Shown here: in pieces, positions 52,664-61,071 of the stretch
Layout: each line of letters begins with the position of its first letter
Position numbering within the stretch: position 1 is the first letter of the stretch
Source of the DNA: Alphaproteobacteria bacterium
GTDB taxonomy: Bacteria; Pseudomonadota; Alphaproteobacteria; Caulobacterales; Parvularculaceae
Assembly: GCA_013151255.1 (NCBI GenBank)
Contig: JAADIQ010000051.1
Span: forward strand, 1 to 63,210
DNA: 63,210 nucleotides
Direction: 5' to 3'
Made by a program: the position numbers and the translations under genes
Notes under the pieces: generated by a model
The model's input: the letters and a program-made list of their open reading frames with translations, nothing else
The model's database searches: none
Told to the model about the DNA's origin: nothing

Positions 52664-53821
52664 ATGCAGATGTATGCTGACTGGAGTTATCCGACATCAA
52701 TTCGCTTCGGCGCAGGCCGCATCAATGAGCTGGCGGATGTTTGCGCGAGTGTGGGTATGCGTCGGCCTTTGTTAGTGACGGACCCGGTGCTTGCAAAATT
52801 TCCAATGATTGAGAGCGCCTTGGCGCAATGTCGCGCGGCGGGTTTGGGCGTTGCGCTGTTCTCAGACCTTAAGCCAAACCCGACCGGCGCGAATGTCGAT
52901 GCCGGCGCCAAAACATTTCGTGATGGCGGTCATGACGGCGTCATCGCCTTTGGCGGCGGCAGTGCAATTGATTGCGGTAAGGCGATTGCATTTCTGCATG
53001 GCCAATCGCGCCCGCTGTGGGACTATGAAGACATCGATGATTGGTGGCGCCGTGCTGACAGCGATGCGATTGCGCCGGTGATTGCCGTGCCGACGACGGC
53101 GGGAACGGGGTCAGAGGTTGGCCGCGCCTCGGTTATCGTTAAAGAGGACGCGCTTGAGAAGAAAATCATTTTTCACCCCCGGATGATGCCGGCATGCGTG
53201 ATTTCTGATCCGCAACTAACCGTCGGGATGCCGCCGGTTCTGACGGCGGGGGTGGGGCTGGATGCGTTCGCCCATTGCCTGGAAGCCTATTGCGCCCCGA
53301 CATTTCATCCGCAGTCGGAAGGGATTGCGTTAGAGGGCATGCGGCTGGTTAAAGATGCGCTGGGTGACGCCGTCAAGGATGGCGCCAATATAGAAGCGCG
53401 CGCGAAGATGCTTGCAGCCGCGTCCATGGGCGCCGTCGCTTTTCAAAAAGGGCTCGGCGCCATTCATTCCCTGTCGCACCCTATAGGCGCCCTCTATGAC
53501 ACCCATCATGGCATGACCAACGCCGTGATCATGCCATATGTGCTTGTCTTTAATCGCAAGGCAATCGAGGAGAAGATCGAGCGGCTATCGGCTTTCTTAG
53601 GCATTGATGGAAAATTTGACGGGTTGATGATGTGGTTGATTGACCTCAGATCAGAAATAAATGTTCCGCATACATTAAAAGACTTTGGCGTTGATGATGC
53701 GCAAGTGCAGAAGATTTCCGAAATGGCCGCCATTGACCCGACCGCAGCGACGAACCCGGTAAAGCTCGACGCAGCGGCCGCCCGTGAGATTTTTGAAGCC
53801 GCCTATACGGGAAGGCTGTAG
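52664..53821 (+). CDS. Iron-containing alcohol dehydrogenase
   Basis: 385 aa type III alcohol dehydrogenase. The NAD-binding GGGSAIDCGKAIAF, VPTTAGTGSEVG and the metal site GLDAFAHCLEAY with HSLSHPIGALYDTHHG are intact. It interconverts an alcohol and an aldehyde. In this operon it would oxidise the alcohol end of a gamma-glutamylated amino alcohol before the aldehyde dehydrogenase. Glycerol or another alcohol is the alternative, since a glycerol transporter operon converges on it with 22 nt between the stops. Confidence 0.9.
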   Translation: MQMYADWSYPTSIRFGAGRINELADVCASVGMRRPLLVTDPVLAKFPMIESALAQCRAAGLGVALFSDLKPNPTGANVDAGAKTFRDGGHDGVIAFGGGSAIDCGKAIAFLHGQSRPLWDYEDIDDWWRRADSDAIAPVIAVPTTAGTGSEVGRASVIVKEDALEKKIIFHPRMMPACVISDPQLTVGMPPVLTAGVGLDAFAHCLEAYCAPTFHPQSEGIALEGMRLVKDALGDAVKDGANIEARAKMLAAASMGAVAFQKGLGAIHSLSHPIGALYDTHHGMTNAVIMPYVLVFNRKAIEEKIERLSAFLGIDGKFDGLMMWLIDLRSEINVPHTLKDFGVDDAQVQKISEMAAIDPTAATNPVKLDAAAAREIFEAAYTGRL

Positions 53822-53843
53822 CGGTGGAGAGCTAAGCGCTGCT

Positions 53844-55559
53844 TTAGCGCCAGCTTTCAACCAGCGTGTCATAGTCAATGGTTTGCGGCGCCGGGCGTTC
53901 ATTGGCGAGCTTGGCCTTGGGCGCGCCTTCTTTCGCCAGCCAATCGGCGGGATTGGTTTTCTTGTTGAGCTTCGGTCCGCATTCCCCGTGCACGCCAGCA
54001 CGCTCCAGTCGCGACAAGATTTTATCTTGTGCGTCAGCGAGGGCGTCCATCGCCTGTTGCGCGGTCTTGGCGCCGGAGGAGGCGTCGCCGATATTTTGCC
54101 ACCAAAGTTGGGCAAGTTTCGGATAGTCCGGAACATTCGTGCCGGTTGGCGACCATTGAAGGCGAGCGGGCGAGCGGTAAAACTCAACCAGCCCGCCAAG
54201 CTCGGTCATGCGGTCCGTGAACGATTGATCCTGAATGTCTGACTCCCGAATGAAGGTGAGGCCGACATGGCTCTTCTTTAACGATACGGTTTTGGAAACC
54301 ACAAACTGCGCATAAAGCCACGCCGCTTTGCGCCGCTTGACTGGCGTTGACTTCATCAATGTCCACGACCCGGCGTCCTGATAGCCAAGCTTTTGACCCT
54401 CCTGCCAGTAGGCGCCGTGCGGCGAGGGGGCCATGCGCCATTTCGGCGTACCGTCTTCGGCGACGACCGGCAGACCCGGTTTCACCATGTCGGCGGTGAA
54501 CGCCGTGTACCAGAATATTTGCTGGGCGATGGCGCCTTGTGCGGGGACAGGGCCAGCTTCGGAAAACACCATGCCGGCAGCTTGCGGCGGGGCGTAAGCT
54601 TTTAGCCAGTCGATATATTTTTGCACCGCGTAAACGGCGGCAGGGCCGTTGGTTGCGCCGCCGCGCGCAACCGATGAGCCGACCGGGCGGCAGCCGTCAA
54701 CACGAATGCCCCACTCATCCACAGGCAAGCCGTTGGGGATGCCCGTATCGCCCGCGCCGGCCATGGAGAGCCATGCATCGGTAAACCGCCAGCCGAGCGA
54801 TGGGTCTTTTTTGCCGTAATCCATATGACCATAGACGCGCATGCCATCGATTTCACGCACGTCATTAGTGAAGAAGTTAGCAATATCTTCGTAGGCGGAC
54901 CAATTCACCGGAACGCCTAGTTCATATCCGTATTTTTTCTTGAAGCGGGCTTTGAGGTCGGGATCGGTAAACCAGTCATAGCGAAACCAATAGAGGTTAG
55001 CGAATTGCTGGTCTGGGAGTTGGTAAAGTTTTCCGTCTGGCGCGGTGGTGAAAGACCGTCCGATAAAGTCGTCAATATCAAGGCTCGGCAGGGTAACATC
55101 CTTGCCTTCGCCAGCCATCCAGTCGGACAGCGCGACAACCTGATTGTAGCGATAATGCGTGCCGATCAAATCGGAATCATTGACATAAGCGTCGTAGATA
55201 TTTCGCCCGGTCTGCATTTGGGTTTGCAGTTTTTCAATAACGTCGCCTTCACCGATGAGGTCGTGATTGACCTTGATGCCGGTGATTTCAAAAAATGCTT
55301 TGGCGAGTTTTTTGGATTCATATTCATGCGTCGCGATAGTCTCCGACACGACGTTGATTTCCATCCCCTTGAAGGGCTCGGCGGCCTTGATGAACCATGC
55401 CATCTCGGCTTGCTGTTCGTCCTGGCTTAAGGTCGAGGGCTGGAATTCTTCGCCTATCCATTTGCGCGCGGCATCCATATCAGCATGGGCTGAACCGGCG
55501 GCGATGGCCGCAATCGCTAGAACACTGGCGGTTTGTTTTATTATCGACAGCAGTCTCAT
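53844..55559 (-). CDS. glpV: Glycerol ABC transporter substrate-binding protein
   Basis: 571 aa, long for a sugar-binding protein and typical of GlpV. The signal peptide ends in GSAHA (about residue 26). NDSDLIGTHYRYNQVVALSDWMAGEG and PDQQFANLYWFRYDWF lie in the binding fold (cited in parts of the region from residue 120 to 200). It is the last gene of a leftward operon with two ATPases, two permeases and a small membrane protein, in the order known for the rhizobial glpSTPQUV glycerol system. Periplasmic capture of glycerol, or a related polyol, is inferred. Confidence 0.85.
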   Translation of the reverse strand: MRLLSIIKQTASVLAIAAIAAGSAHADMDAARKWIGEEFQPSTLSQDEQQAEMAWFIKAAEPFKGMEINVVSETIATHEYESKKLAKAFFEITGIKVNHDLIGEGDVIEKLQTQMQTGRNIYDAYVNDSDLIGTHYRYNQVVALSDWMAGEGKDVTLPSLDIDDFIGRSFTTAPDGKLYQLPDQQFANLYWFRYDWFTDPDLKARFKKKYGYELGVPVNWSAYEDIANFFTNDVREIDGMRVYGHMDYGKKDPSLGWRFTDAWLSMAGAGDTGIPNGLPVDEWGIRVDGCRPVGSSVARGGATNGPAAVYAVQKYIDWLKAYAPPQAAGMVFSEAGPVPAQGAIAQQIFWYTAFTADMVKPGLPVVAEDGTPKWRMAPSPHGAYWQEGQKLGYQDAGSWTLMKSTPVKRRKAAWLYAQFVVSKTVSLKKSHVGLTFIRESDIQDQSFTDRMTELGGLVEFYRSPARLQWSPTGTNVPDYPKLAQLWWQNIGDASSGAKTAQQAMDALADAQDKILSRLERAGVHGECGPKLNKKTNPADWLAKEGAPKAKLANERPAPQTIDYDTLVESWR

Positions 55560-55634
55560 GAAGTACTCCTCATAACGAAAACACCGGCGAGCCGGGTTGC
55601 GACGGTGAATCTGCGGGAACGAAAACCAACAAGA

Positions 55635-55922
55635 TCACCCCCACCGAAAAACAATTGCGGCGTAAACAAACGAGATTACCGCCGCCCATTTCAGATCATA
55701 GCCGGTTGCGCCAAGCCATGCCAGATGGATAAAGGCGCTACCCAGCAGGGAAATAAACAGCCGGTCGCCGCGTGTGGTGGCGAGCCCGAAAAACAGCCCC
55801 GGACGCGGTTCGGCTCCATCTGGCCGCAGGAAATACAAGGCCGCCATTAAGGCGAGAATGGTTCCGATGGCGCTAAAGAACACTGCGGTGGGCGCCGTCC
55901 AGGCCATCCATGAAAGGTCCAT
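55635..55922 (-). CDS. glpU: Small membrane protein of the glycerol transporter (DUF2160-like)
   Basis: 95 aa with three hydrophobic segments and WMAWTAPTAVFFSAIG near the N-terminus. Its place between the second permease and the binding protein matches GlpU of the rhizobial glpSTPQUV operon. The function of this accessory protein is not known. The stop is followed by 75 nt without a gene before glpV. Confidence 0.75.
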   Translation of the reverse strand: MDLSWMAWTAPTAVFFSAIGTILALMAALYFLRPDGAEPRPGLFFGLATTRGDRLFISLLGSAFIHLAWLGATGYDLKWAAVISFVYAAIVFRWG

Positions 55923-55938
55923 TGCCGCCTCCTAATTC

Positions 55939-56757
55939 CTACACACGCCCGAGCGCGAAGCCGCGCGCGATGTGATGGCGCACAAACCAGATGACCAAGG
56001 CGCCGGGAAGGATGGTCAAAATACCCGCCGCCGCGAGAACGCCCCAATCGAGGCCTGAGGCGGAAACCGTTCGTGTCATCACCGCGGCGATGGGTTTTGC
56101 CGCAACAGAGGTTAGTGTCCGTGCGATGAGCAATTCGACCCATGAAAACATAAAACAGAAAAACGCCGCAACGCCGATACCGCTTGCGATTAGCGGCATG
56201 AATATTTTTACGAAGAACTTAGGAAAGGAATAGCCGTCAATATAAGCCGTTTCATCAATCTCGCGTGGTACGCCGGACATGAAGCCTTCTAAAATCCAAA
56301 TTGCCAGCGGGATATTGAAAAGCGTATGCGCCAGGGCGACGGCGATATGGGTGTCGAAAAGGCCGATTGATGAATAAAGCTGGAAGAACGGCAGGGCGAA
56401 CACCGCCGGCGGCGCCATTCTATTGGTCAGTAGCCAGAAGAAAATATGTTTATCGCCGAGGAACCGGTGCCGCGAGAACGCGTAAGCTGCTGGCAACGCA
56501 GCCAGCACGGAAATCACCGTATTCATTGAAACATAGATCATCGAATTGATGTACCCGGAATACCACGATGCATCGGTGAAGATGACAATGTAATTCGCAA
56601 AGGTCAGGTTTTTAGGCCAAAGGGAAAAGGTTGAGAGGATTTCCTGATTGGTTTTGAGGCTCATCGTCAATAGCCAGTAGATCGGCGTCATCAGGAAAAT
56701 GATGTAAAGCGTTGGCGCAAGATATTTTGCGCGAAATTTCTTTCGCGAGGCGTTCAT
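55939..56757 (-). CDS. glpQ: Glycerol ABC transporter permease 2
   Basis: 272 aa of the MalG-type permease family, six membrane helices. The cytoplasmic EAA-like loop is ETAYIDGYSFPKFFVKIFMP (residues around 175-195). It overlaps the first permease gene by 4 nt at its start (ATGA). The gene name follows the rhizobial glycerol operon and should not be confused with the glycerophosphodiesterase GlpQ. Confidence 0.83.
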   Translation of the reverse strand: MNASRKKFRAKYLAPTLYIIFLMTPIYWLLTMSLKTNQEILSTFSLWPKNLTFANYIVIFTDASWYSGYINSMIYVSMNTVISVLAALPAAYAFSRHRFLGDKHIFFWLLTNRMAPPAVFALPFFQLYSSIGLFDTHIAVALAHTLFNIPLAIWILEGFMSGVPREIDETAYIDGYSFPKFFVKIFMPLIASGIGVAAFFCFMFSWVELLIARTLTSVAAKPIAAVMTRTVSASGLDWGVLAAAGILTILPGALVIWFVRHHIARGFALGRV

Positions 56758-57635
56758 CGCGCGCCTCCGGATGGTTCAAAATCTTCCCGTGTCATGATGG
56801 TGTAGAACGCCCATGAGACTAAAATGACGATGAGAAAATAAATCACCGACATCGCCGCCGCCGGGCCCAAGTCAAACTGGCCGATCGCCATTTTAACGAG
56901 GTCAACGGAAAGAAACGTGGTGGCGTTGCCGGGGCCGCCGCCGGTGACGACGAAAGGCTCGGTATAGATCATGAAGCTGTCCATGAACCGCAACAAAACC
57001 GCAATGAGTAACACGCGGCTCATTTTGGGAAGTTCAATATAACGAAAAACCGCCCAGCGCGATGCGCCATCGATACGCGCCGCTTGATAATAAGCCGGCG
57101 GGATGGCGACTAGCCCTGCATAACAAAGCAGCACCACCAGGCTTGTCCAATGCCAGACATCCATGATGATGAGCGTCGCCCATGCGGCGCCAGCGTTTTG
57201 CGTGTAGTTGAAATCTATACCAAGCCCGTTCAGCGTATGGCCGAGAAGACCGATATCGACCCGCGCAAAAATCTGCCAGATCGTACCGACCACATTCCAG
57301 GGGATCAAAAGCGGCAGCGCCATCAACACGAGACAAACAGAAACGCCCAGGCCCTTCTTTGGCATGGAGAGCGCAATTGCGAGGCCGAGGGGAATTTCAA
57401 TCGCTAAAATTGTGGCGGAAAACATGATTTGCCTGAGGAAGGCGGCGTGAAACCGGTCCGAGCGTAGAATTTCCCGGTACCATTCTGTGCCGACCCAGAA
57501 GAATTGATTGTTTCCAAATGTATCCTGTACAGAATAATTCACCACGGTCATTAAAGGAATGACGGCTGTAAACGCCACTAGCAATAATGCGGGCGCGACG
57601 AGCCACAAGGCTTTATGGTCATGTGTTTTTTGCAT
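56754..57635 (-). CDS. glpP: Glycerol ABC transporter permease 1
   Basis: 293 aa of the MalF/UgpA-type permease family, six membrane helices. The EAA-like loop reads QAARIDGASRWAVFRYIELP. It starts 5 nt after the glpT stop and overlaps the second permease by 4 nt. With that permease it forms the channel for the substrate delivered by GlpV. Confidence 0.83.
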   Translation of the reverse strand: MQKTHDHKALWLVAPALLLVAFTAVIPLMTVVNYSVQDTFGNNQFFWVGTEWYREILRSDRFHAAFLRQIMFSATILAIEIPLGLAIALSMPKKGLGVSVCLVLMALPLLIPWNVVGTIWQIFARVDIGLLGHTLNGLGIDFNYTQNAGAAWATLIIMDVWHWTSLVVLLCYAGLVAIPPAYYQAARIDGASRWAVFRYIELPKMSRVLLIAVLLRFMDSFMIYTEPFVVTGGGPGNATTFLSVDLVKMAIGQFDLGPAAAMSVIYFLIVILVSWAFYTIMTREDFEPSGGAR

Positions 57636-57640
57636 GGGCG

Positions 57641-58735
57641 CTAGGCTTGCCTTTCCACGAGATGGCCGTCGGCGTAGATGTGCGCATTTTCCGTATCGAA
57701 TGAAACGCCAGTGGTCCCCCCAGAAGGCAGCGCTGCACCATCGGGTAGGATCGCCGCAAGCTGCAAGTCGTGCAATCGCAAACGCGCTATGCGATATCGC
57801 CCGGCGTCCTCAATCGCCTCAACCGTTACCGGCAGGGCGTCCTCGTCAGTACTAATTTTAACAAATTCCGGGCGTACGCCAAGCTCAATGCGTTCGGCGC
57901 CAGAGGGCAGAGTAACGCTACGGCCGATATTGACCTCGTGACCGGCAAGGACGACATTGGCGTTGTCGATTGCGCAGGGCAGAACATTCATTCCCGGTGA
58001 GCCGATAAACCGGCCGACAAATGTGTGCGCCGGACGCTCAAACAAGTCTTGCGGCGAGGCGGTTTGCACAATCTCGCCTTCGGACATGACGATTACTTGA
58101 TCTGCGAATGTTAACGCTTCAGTCTGGTCGTGGGTGACATAAATCATGGTGTGATTGAATTCAGCATGAAGGCGTTTCAGCTGAGACCGGAGCGACCATT
58201 TCAGTTGCGGATCTATTACTGTAAGCGGTTCATCAAATAAAATCGCGGCGACATCCTCGCGGATAAGGCCGCGGCCAAGCGATATTTTTTGCTTTTCATC
58301 TGCGGATAAATCGCGCGCTTTGCGCGACAAATATTTGGATAATTCCAGCATGTCGGCGAGGCGGCGCACGCGGACGTCAATTTCACGCTTAGGGACTTTG
58401 CGGTTGTGAAGCGGGAAGGCGAGGTTTTGATAGACCGTCATCGTGTCGTAGATTACGGGAAACTGAAAAACCTGCGCGATGTTGCGCGCCTCAGGCGGTT
58501 TTGACGTTATATCAGCGCCGTTAAATAGAACCGCACCTTGCGTCGGTTGCAGCAATCCAGAGATAATGTTGAGGAGGGTTGTCTTGCCACATCCTGAGGG
58601 GCCTAAAAGCGCATAAGCGCCGCCATCTTTCCAACTGACATCAAGCTTTTTAAGCGCGAAGTCATCTTCTGATGATGGCGCCGCAGCGTAGGAATGGGCG
58701 ATATTTTTTAAATCAATCTGCGCCATTGCGTTCAA
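57641..58735 (-). CDS. glpT: Glycerol ABC transporter ATPase 2 (degenerate signature)
   Basis: 364 aa. Walker A is GPSGCGKTT, Walker B ILFDEP and the H-loop VTHDQTEAL, all canonical. The ABC signature that is usually LSGGQ reads LSADEKQK, so the ATP site it completes in the partner subunit should be weak. A C-terminal regulatory/TOBE-like domain follows from about residue 240. The start overlaps the glpS stop by 4 nt. It pairs with GlpS, whose signature is canonical. Confidence 0.85.
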   Translation of the reverse strand: MNAMAQIDLKNIAHSYAAAPSSEDDFALKKLDVSWKDGGAYALLGPSGCGKTTLLNIISGLLQPTQGAVLFNGADITSKPPEARNIAQVFQFPVIYDTMTVYQNLAFPLHNRKVPKREIDVRVRRLADMLELSKYLSRKARDLSADEKQKISLGRGLIREDVAAILFDEPLTVIDPQLKWSLRSQLKRLHAEFNHTMIYVTHDQTEALTFADQVIVMSEGEIVQTASPQDLFERPAHTFVGRFIGSPGMNVLPCAIDNANVVLAGHEVNIGRSVTLPSGAERIELGVRPEFVKISTDEDALPVTVEAIEDAGRYRIARLRLHDLQLAAILPDGAALPSGGTTGVSFDTENAHIYADGHLVERQA

Positions 58736-59799
58736 CTCGCCGGTGCGGCGACAAGAGCGCCGGTTTCATCAAATGCAAACAGCTTATCCGCGTCGGGATT
58801 AAGTGAAATTTTATCTCCTGCATTTAATGCGTGGACGCCATGGAGCAGCGATACCCAGCGCGTTTCCATAAATTCCGCATGCACCATTGTTTCCGAGCCG
58901 GTGACTTCAGTCGTCGCGACGACGGCCTTTATGCCGTCGCCAGCGGGCGCGCTGATACCAAGGTGATGCGCGCGCAGGCCGATTTCATAAGGCCCATCGG
59001 CCAGGGTTTCCATGTGGGTGCCGACATGCAGGCGGCTGCTGCCGCCAAGTTTCAGAACGGCGCCTTTTTTCTCGATGCGTATCGTATTCAGCGGCGGATC
59101 GCTCATGATTTTCGCAGTGACCAGCGTGTTTGGATGATCGTAAAGCGCGCGCGCTGTTCCGGTGCTGGCGATGCGGCCCTCATGCAGGCAGGTGACGCTG
59201 TCGCCAATCAACATCGCCTCGCGGGGTTCAGAGGTTGCATAGACAATCACCGCGCCGGAGCCTTTAAAAATCCGGGGCAATTCTGTGCGCAGCTCCTCGC
59301 GAAGTTTGTAGTCTAGATTTGCCAAGGGTTCATCAAGCAAGACAAGCGACGCCTCTTTGACTAGTGCGCGCGCCAATGCGACGCGCTGCTGCTGGCCGCC
59401 GGAAAGTTCGTTCGGACGCCGGCTCAAAAACTCTTTAATCCCGAGAACTTCAGCGGCGCCCTCTACTTTTTTTCTGATGTCTCGCCTGGCGGCGCCGCGA
59501 ACCCGCAACGGCGAGGCAATGTTTTCATAAACGCTTAGCGACGGGTAGTTGACGAATTGCTGGTAGACCATTGCGACATTGCGTTTGCGTACCGGAACGC
59601 CGGTGATGGTCTGGCCACCCATAACGATCTCACCGCTTGTGGGTCTGTCGAGGCCCGCCATCAACCGCATCAAGGTTGTTTTTCCGGACAGCGTCGGGCC
59701 CAGCAATATATGCAGCTTACCCGGCTCCAGTGAAAGACTGACGCCCTCCACATGCGCTTGTCCGCGTTCATGCTTGGTGATGGATTTCAGCTCCAGCAT
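58732..59799 (-). CDS. glpS: Glycerol ABC transporter ATPase 1 (degenerate H-loop)
   Basis: 355 aa. Walker A GPTLSGKTT, signature LSGGQQQRVALARAL and Walker B VLLDEPLANLD are present. The H-loop histidine is replaced: YATSEPREAM stands where VTHD is expected. It is therefore the mirror image of GlpT, which lacks the signature but keeps the histidine. It is the first gene of the operon; upstream lies a 255-bp divergent promoter region shared with an alpha/beta hydrolase gene. Confidence 0.85.
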   Translation of the reverse strand: MLELKSITKHERGQAHVEGVSLSLEPGKLHILLGPTLSGKTTLMRLMAGLDRPTSGEIVMGGQTITGVPVRKRNVAMVYQQFVNYPSLSVYENIASPLRVRGAARRDIRKKVEGAAEVLGIKEFLSRRPNELSGGQQQRVALARALVKEASLVLLDEPLANLDYKLREELRTELPRIFKGSGAVIVYATSEPREAMLIGDSVTCLHEGRIASTGTARALYDHPNTLVTAKIMSDPPLNTIRIEKKGAVLKLGGSSRLHVGTHMETLADGPYEIGLRAHHLGISAPAGDGIKAVVATTEVTGSETMVHAEFMETRWVSLLHGVHALNAGDKISLNPDADKLFAFDETGALVAAPAS

Positions 59800-59834
59800 C
59801 CGGCCCCAAATTCAGTGTGCGTAATTCGATCGAT

Positions 59835-59848
59835 TGTCATTGATGACA
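59835..59848. promoter_or_regulatory. Operator-like palindrome before glpS
   Basis: TGTCATTGATGACA has 6-bp inverted arms around two bases, 36 bp upstream of the glpS start. It is a good candidate for the regulator of the transporter. A pair of direct repeats CAGGTGTA lies farther upstream at 59949-59956 and 59964-59971. No regulator gene is next to the operon. Confidence 0.45.
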
Positions 59849-60054
59849 GCCGCCATATTTCAGGAGATTGGCGCCCATAGCAATACAAACGCTCACCTCT
59901 CAAGGCGTATTGTTGGTTCGTGAAAGCGCCGCGAGGCTTTTGCCCGGGCAGGTGTAAACTGGACAGGTGTATATGAGTGTGGAAATCTGTTCCGCCAATG
60001 ACTATGCTCGTGAATATCCAGTCACGCCAAGACGTGTAGCGGCGGGGAGAGCAC

Positions 60055-61062
60055 ATGTTAAAGAAGATTATTATAGTTCTGGCGGTGGTGGTCGCGGCCG
60101 CATTTATCGTTCCCTATGTGTGGATTGGGATGGGTGACAAGCCGTTTGATGATGAAGCGCGTGGCCGTGCACCGGGCCAATTTGCAGAATTGTCTAGCGG
60201 CAAACTCCACTATGTCTGGGTTGAACCGGCACGGGAAGTCGCCAATGGCGAGACTATCGTCATGCTACACGGGCTTTACATCCCTCATTTTATGTTTGCG
60301 CAAAACGCGAAAGAGCTAGCTGGCGCAGGCTATCGCGTTTTGTTACCGGATTTGTTTGGGCACGGTTTTTCCAACCGCCCAACCGAGAAATACGACCAAG
60401 TTTTTTTTGAACGCCAGGTACGTGAATTGCTGGATGCGACAGGCGTGGACAAACCGTTTTATATCGCGGGCCAGTCAACTGGCGCCATGGCTGCAACGCT
60501 TTATGCCAGCCAACATCCCGACCAGATTAAAGGGCTGATGCTGATCGTTCCGGCAGGGATTAGAATGCATGGTCGTGACGACGATTTAATTTCGAACATA
60601 TTACGCACGCCCATAGCCGGTGAATGGCTGTGGCGGGTTGTCGGGCGACGCCAGTTGTTGGCGCCGTGGAAGCCGCCTTGTGATGAATGCGGTGACAGCC
60701 CGCTGCTCGGTGATCCGCTTGTCCAGGCGGAGTATCGCGGGTATTTTCCGGCAATGTTGAATATTCTTCGTCATTTTCCGTTGCGCGGCCAGGACGATAT
60801 TTTTAAAGCGGCCGGTGATGCAGGGTTTCCGATGTTGGCGATATTCGGCGACAAAGATGAAACCGTTCACATTGACAGTGCGGATGTATTTGCGGCGGCG
60901 GCGCCGAATGCGGCGCTGGTGATCATCGAGAACGGCGACCATGCGATGAACTTTCGTAAATCCGAAGCAGTTAATCCGGTGTTGCTGTCGTTCCTTGCAG
61001 ACCTCAACCCAGTCGTGTCGGCTGACGAGCCGGGCGCGAGCGAGGAAATGGCGAGCGAATAA
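60055..61062 (+). CDS. Membrane-anchored alpha/beta hydrolase
   Basis: 335 aa. An N-terminal helix (IIIVLAVVVAAAFIVPYVWIG) anchors it in the inner membrane with the catalytic domain probably in the periplasm. VMLHGLYIPH forms the oxyanion region, GQSTGAM the nucleophile elbow, FGDKDETVH the acid and NGDHAMNF the catalytic histidine. An ester substrate is likely; a lysophospholipid or glycerol ester would fit the neighbours, but this is inferred. GGGGAGAG precedes the ATG. Its stop faces that of the glycerophosphodiesterase gene with 9 nt between. Confidence 0.82.
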   Translation: MLKKIIIVLAVVVAAAFIVPYVWIGMGDKPFDDEARGRAPGQFAELSSGKLHYVWVEPAREVANGETIVMLHGLYIPHFMFAQNAKELAGAGYRVLLPDLFGHGFSNRPTEKYDQVFFERQVRELLDATGVDKPFYIAGQSTGAMAATLYASQHPDQIKGLMLIVPAGIRMHGRDDDLISNILRTPIAGEWLWRVVGRRQLLAPWKPPCDECGDSPLLGDPLVQAEYRGYFPAMLNILRHFPLRGQDDIFKAAGDAGFPMLAIFGDKDETVHIDSADVFAAAAPNAALVIIENGDHAMNFRKSEAVNPVLLSFLADLNPVVSADEPGASEEMASE

Positions 61063-61071
61063 GTTTCGCTG

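Noticed and set aside
53822..53856. Bidirectional terminator between the alcohol dehydrogenase and glpV
   Set aside because: GCGCT/AGCGC pairs over only five bases with no clear T-run on either strand.
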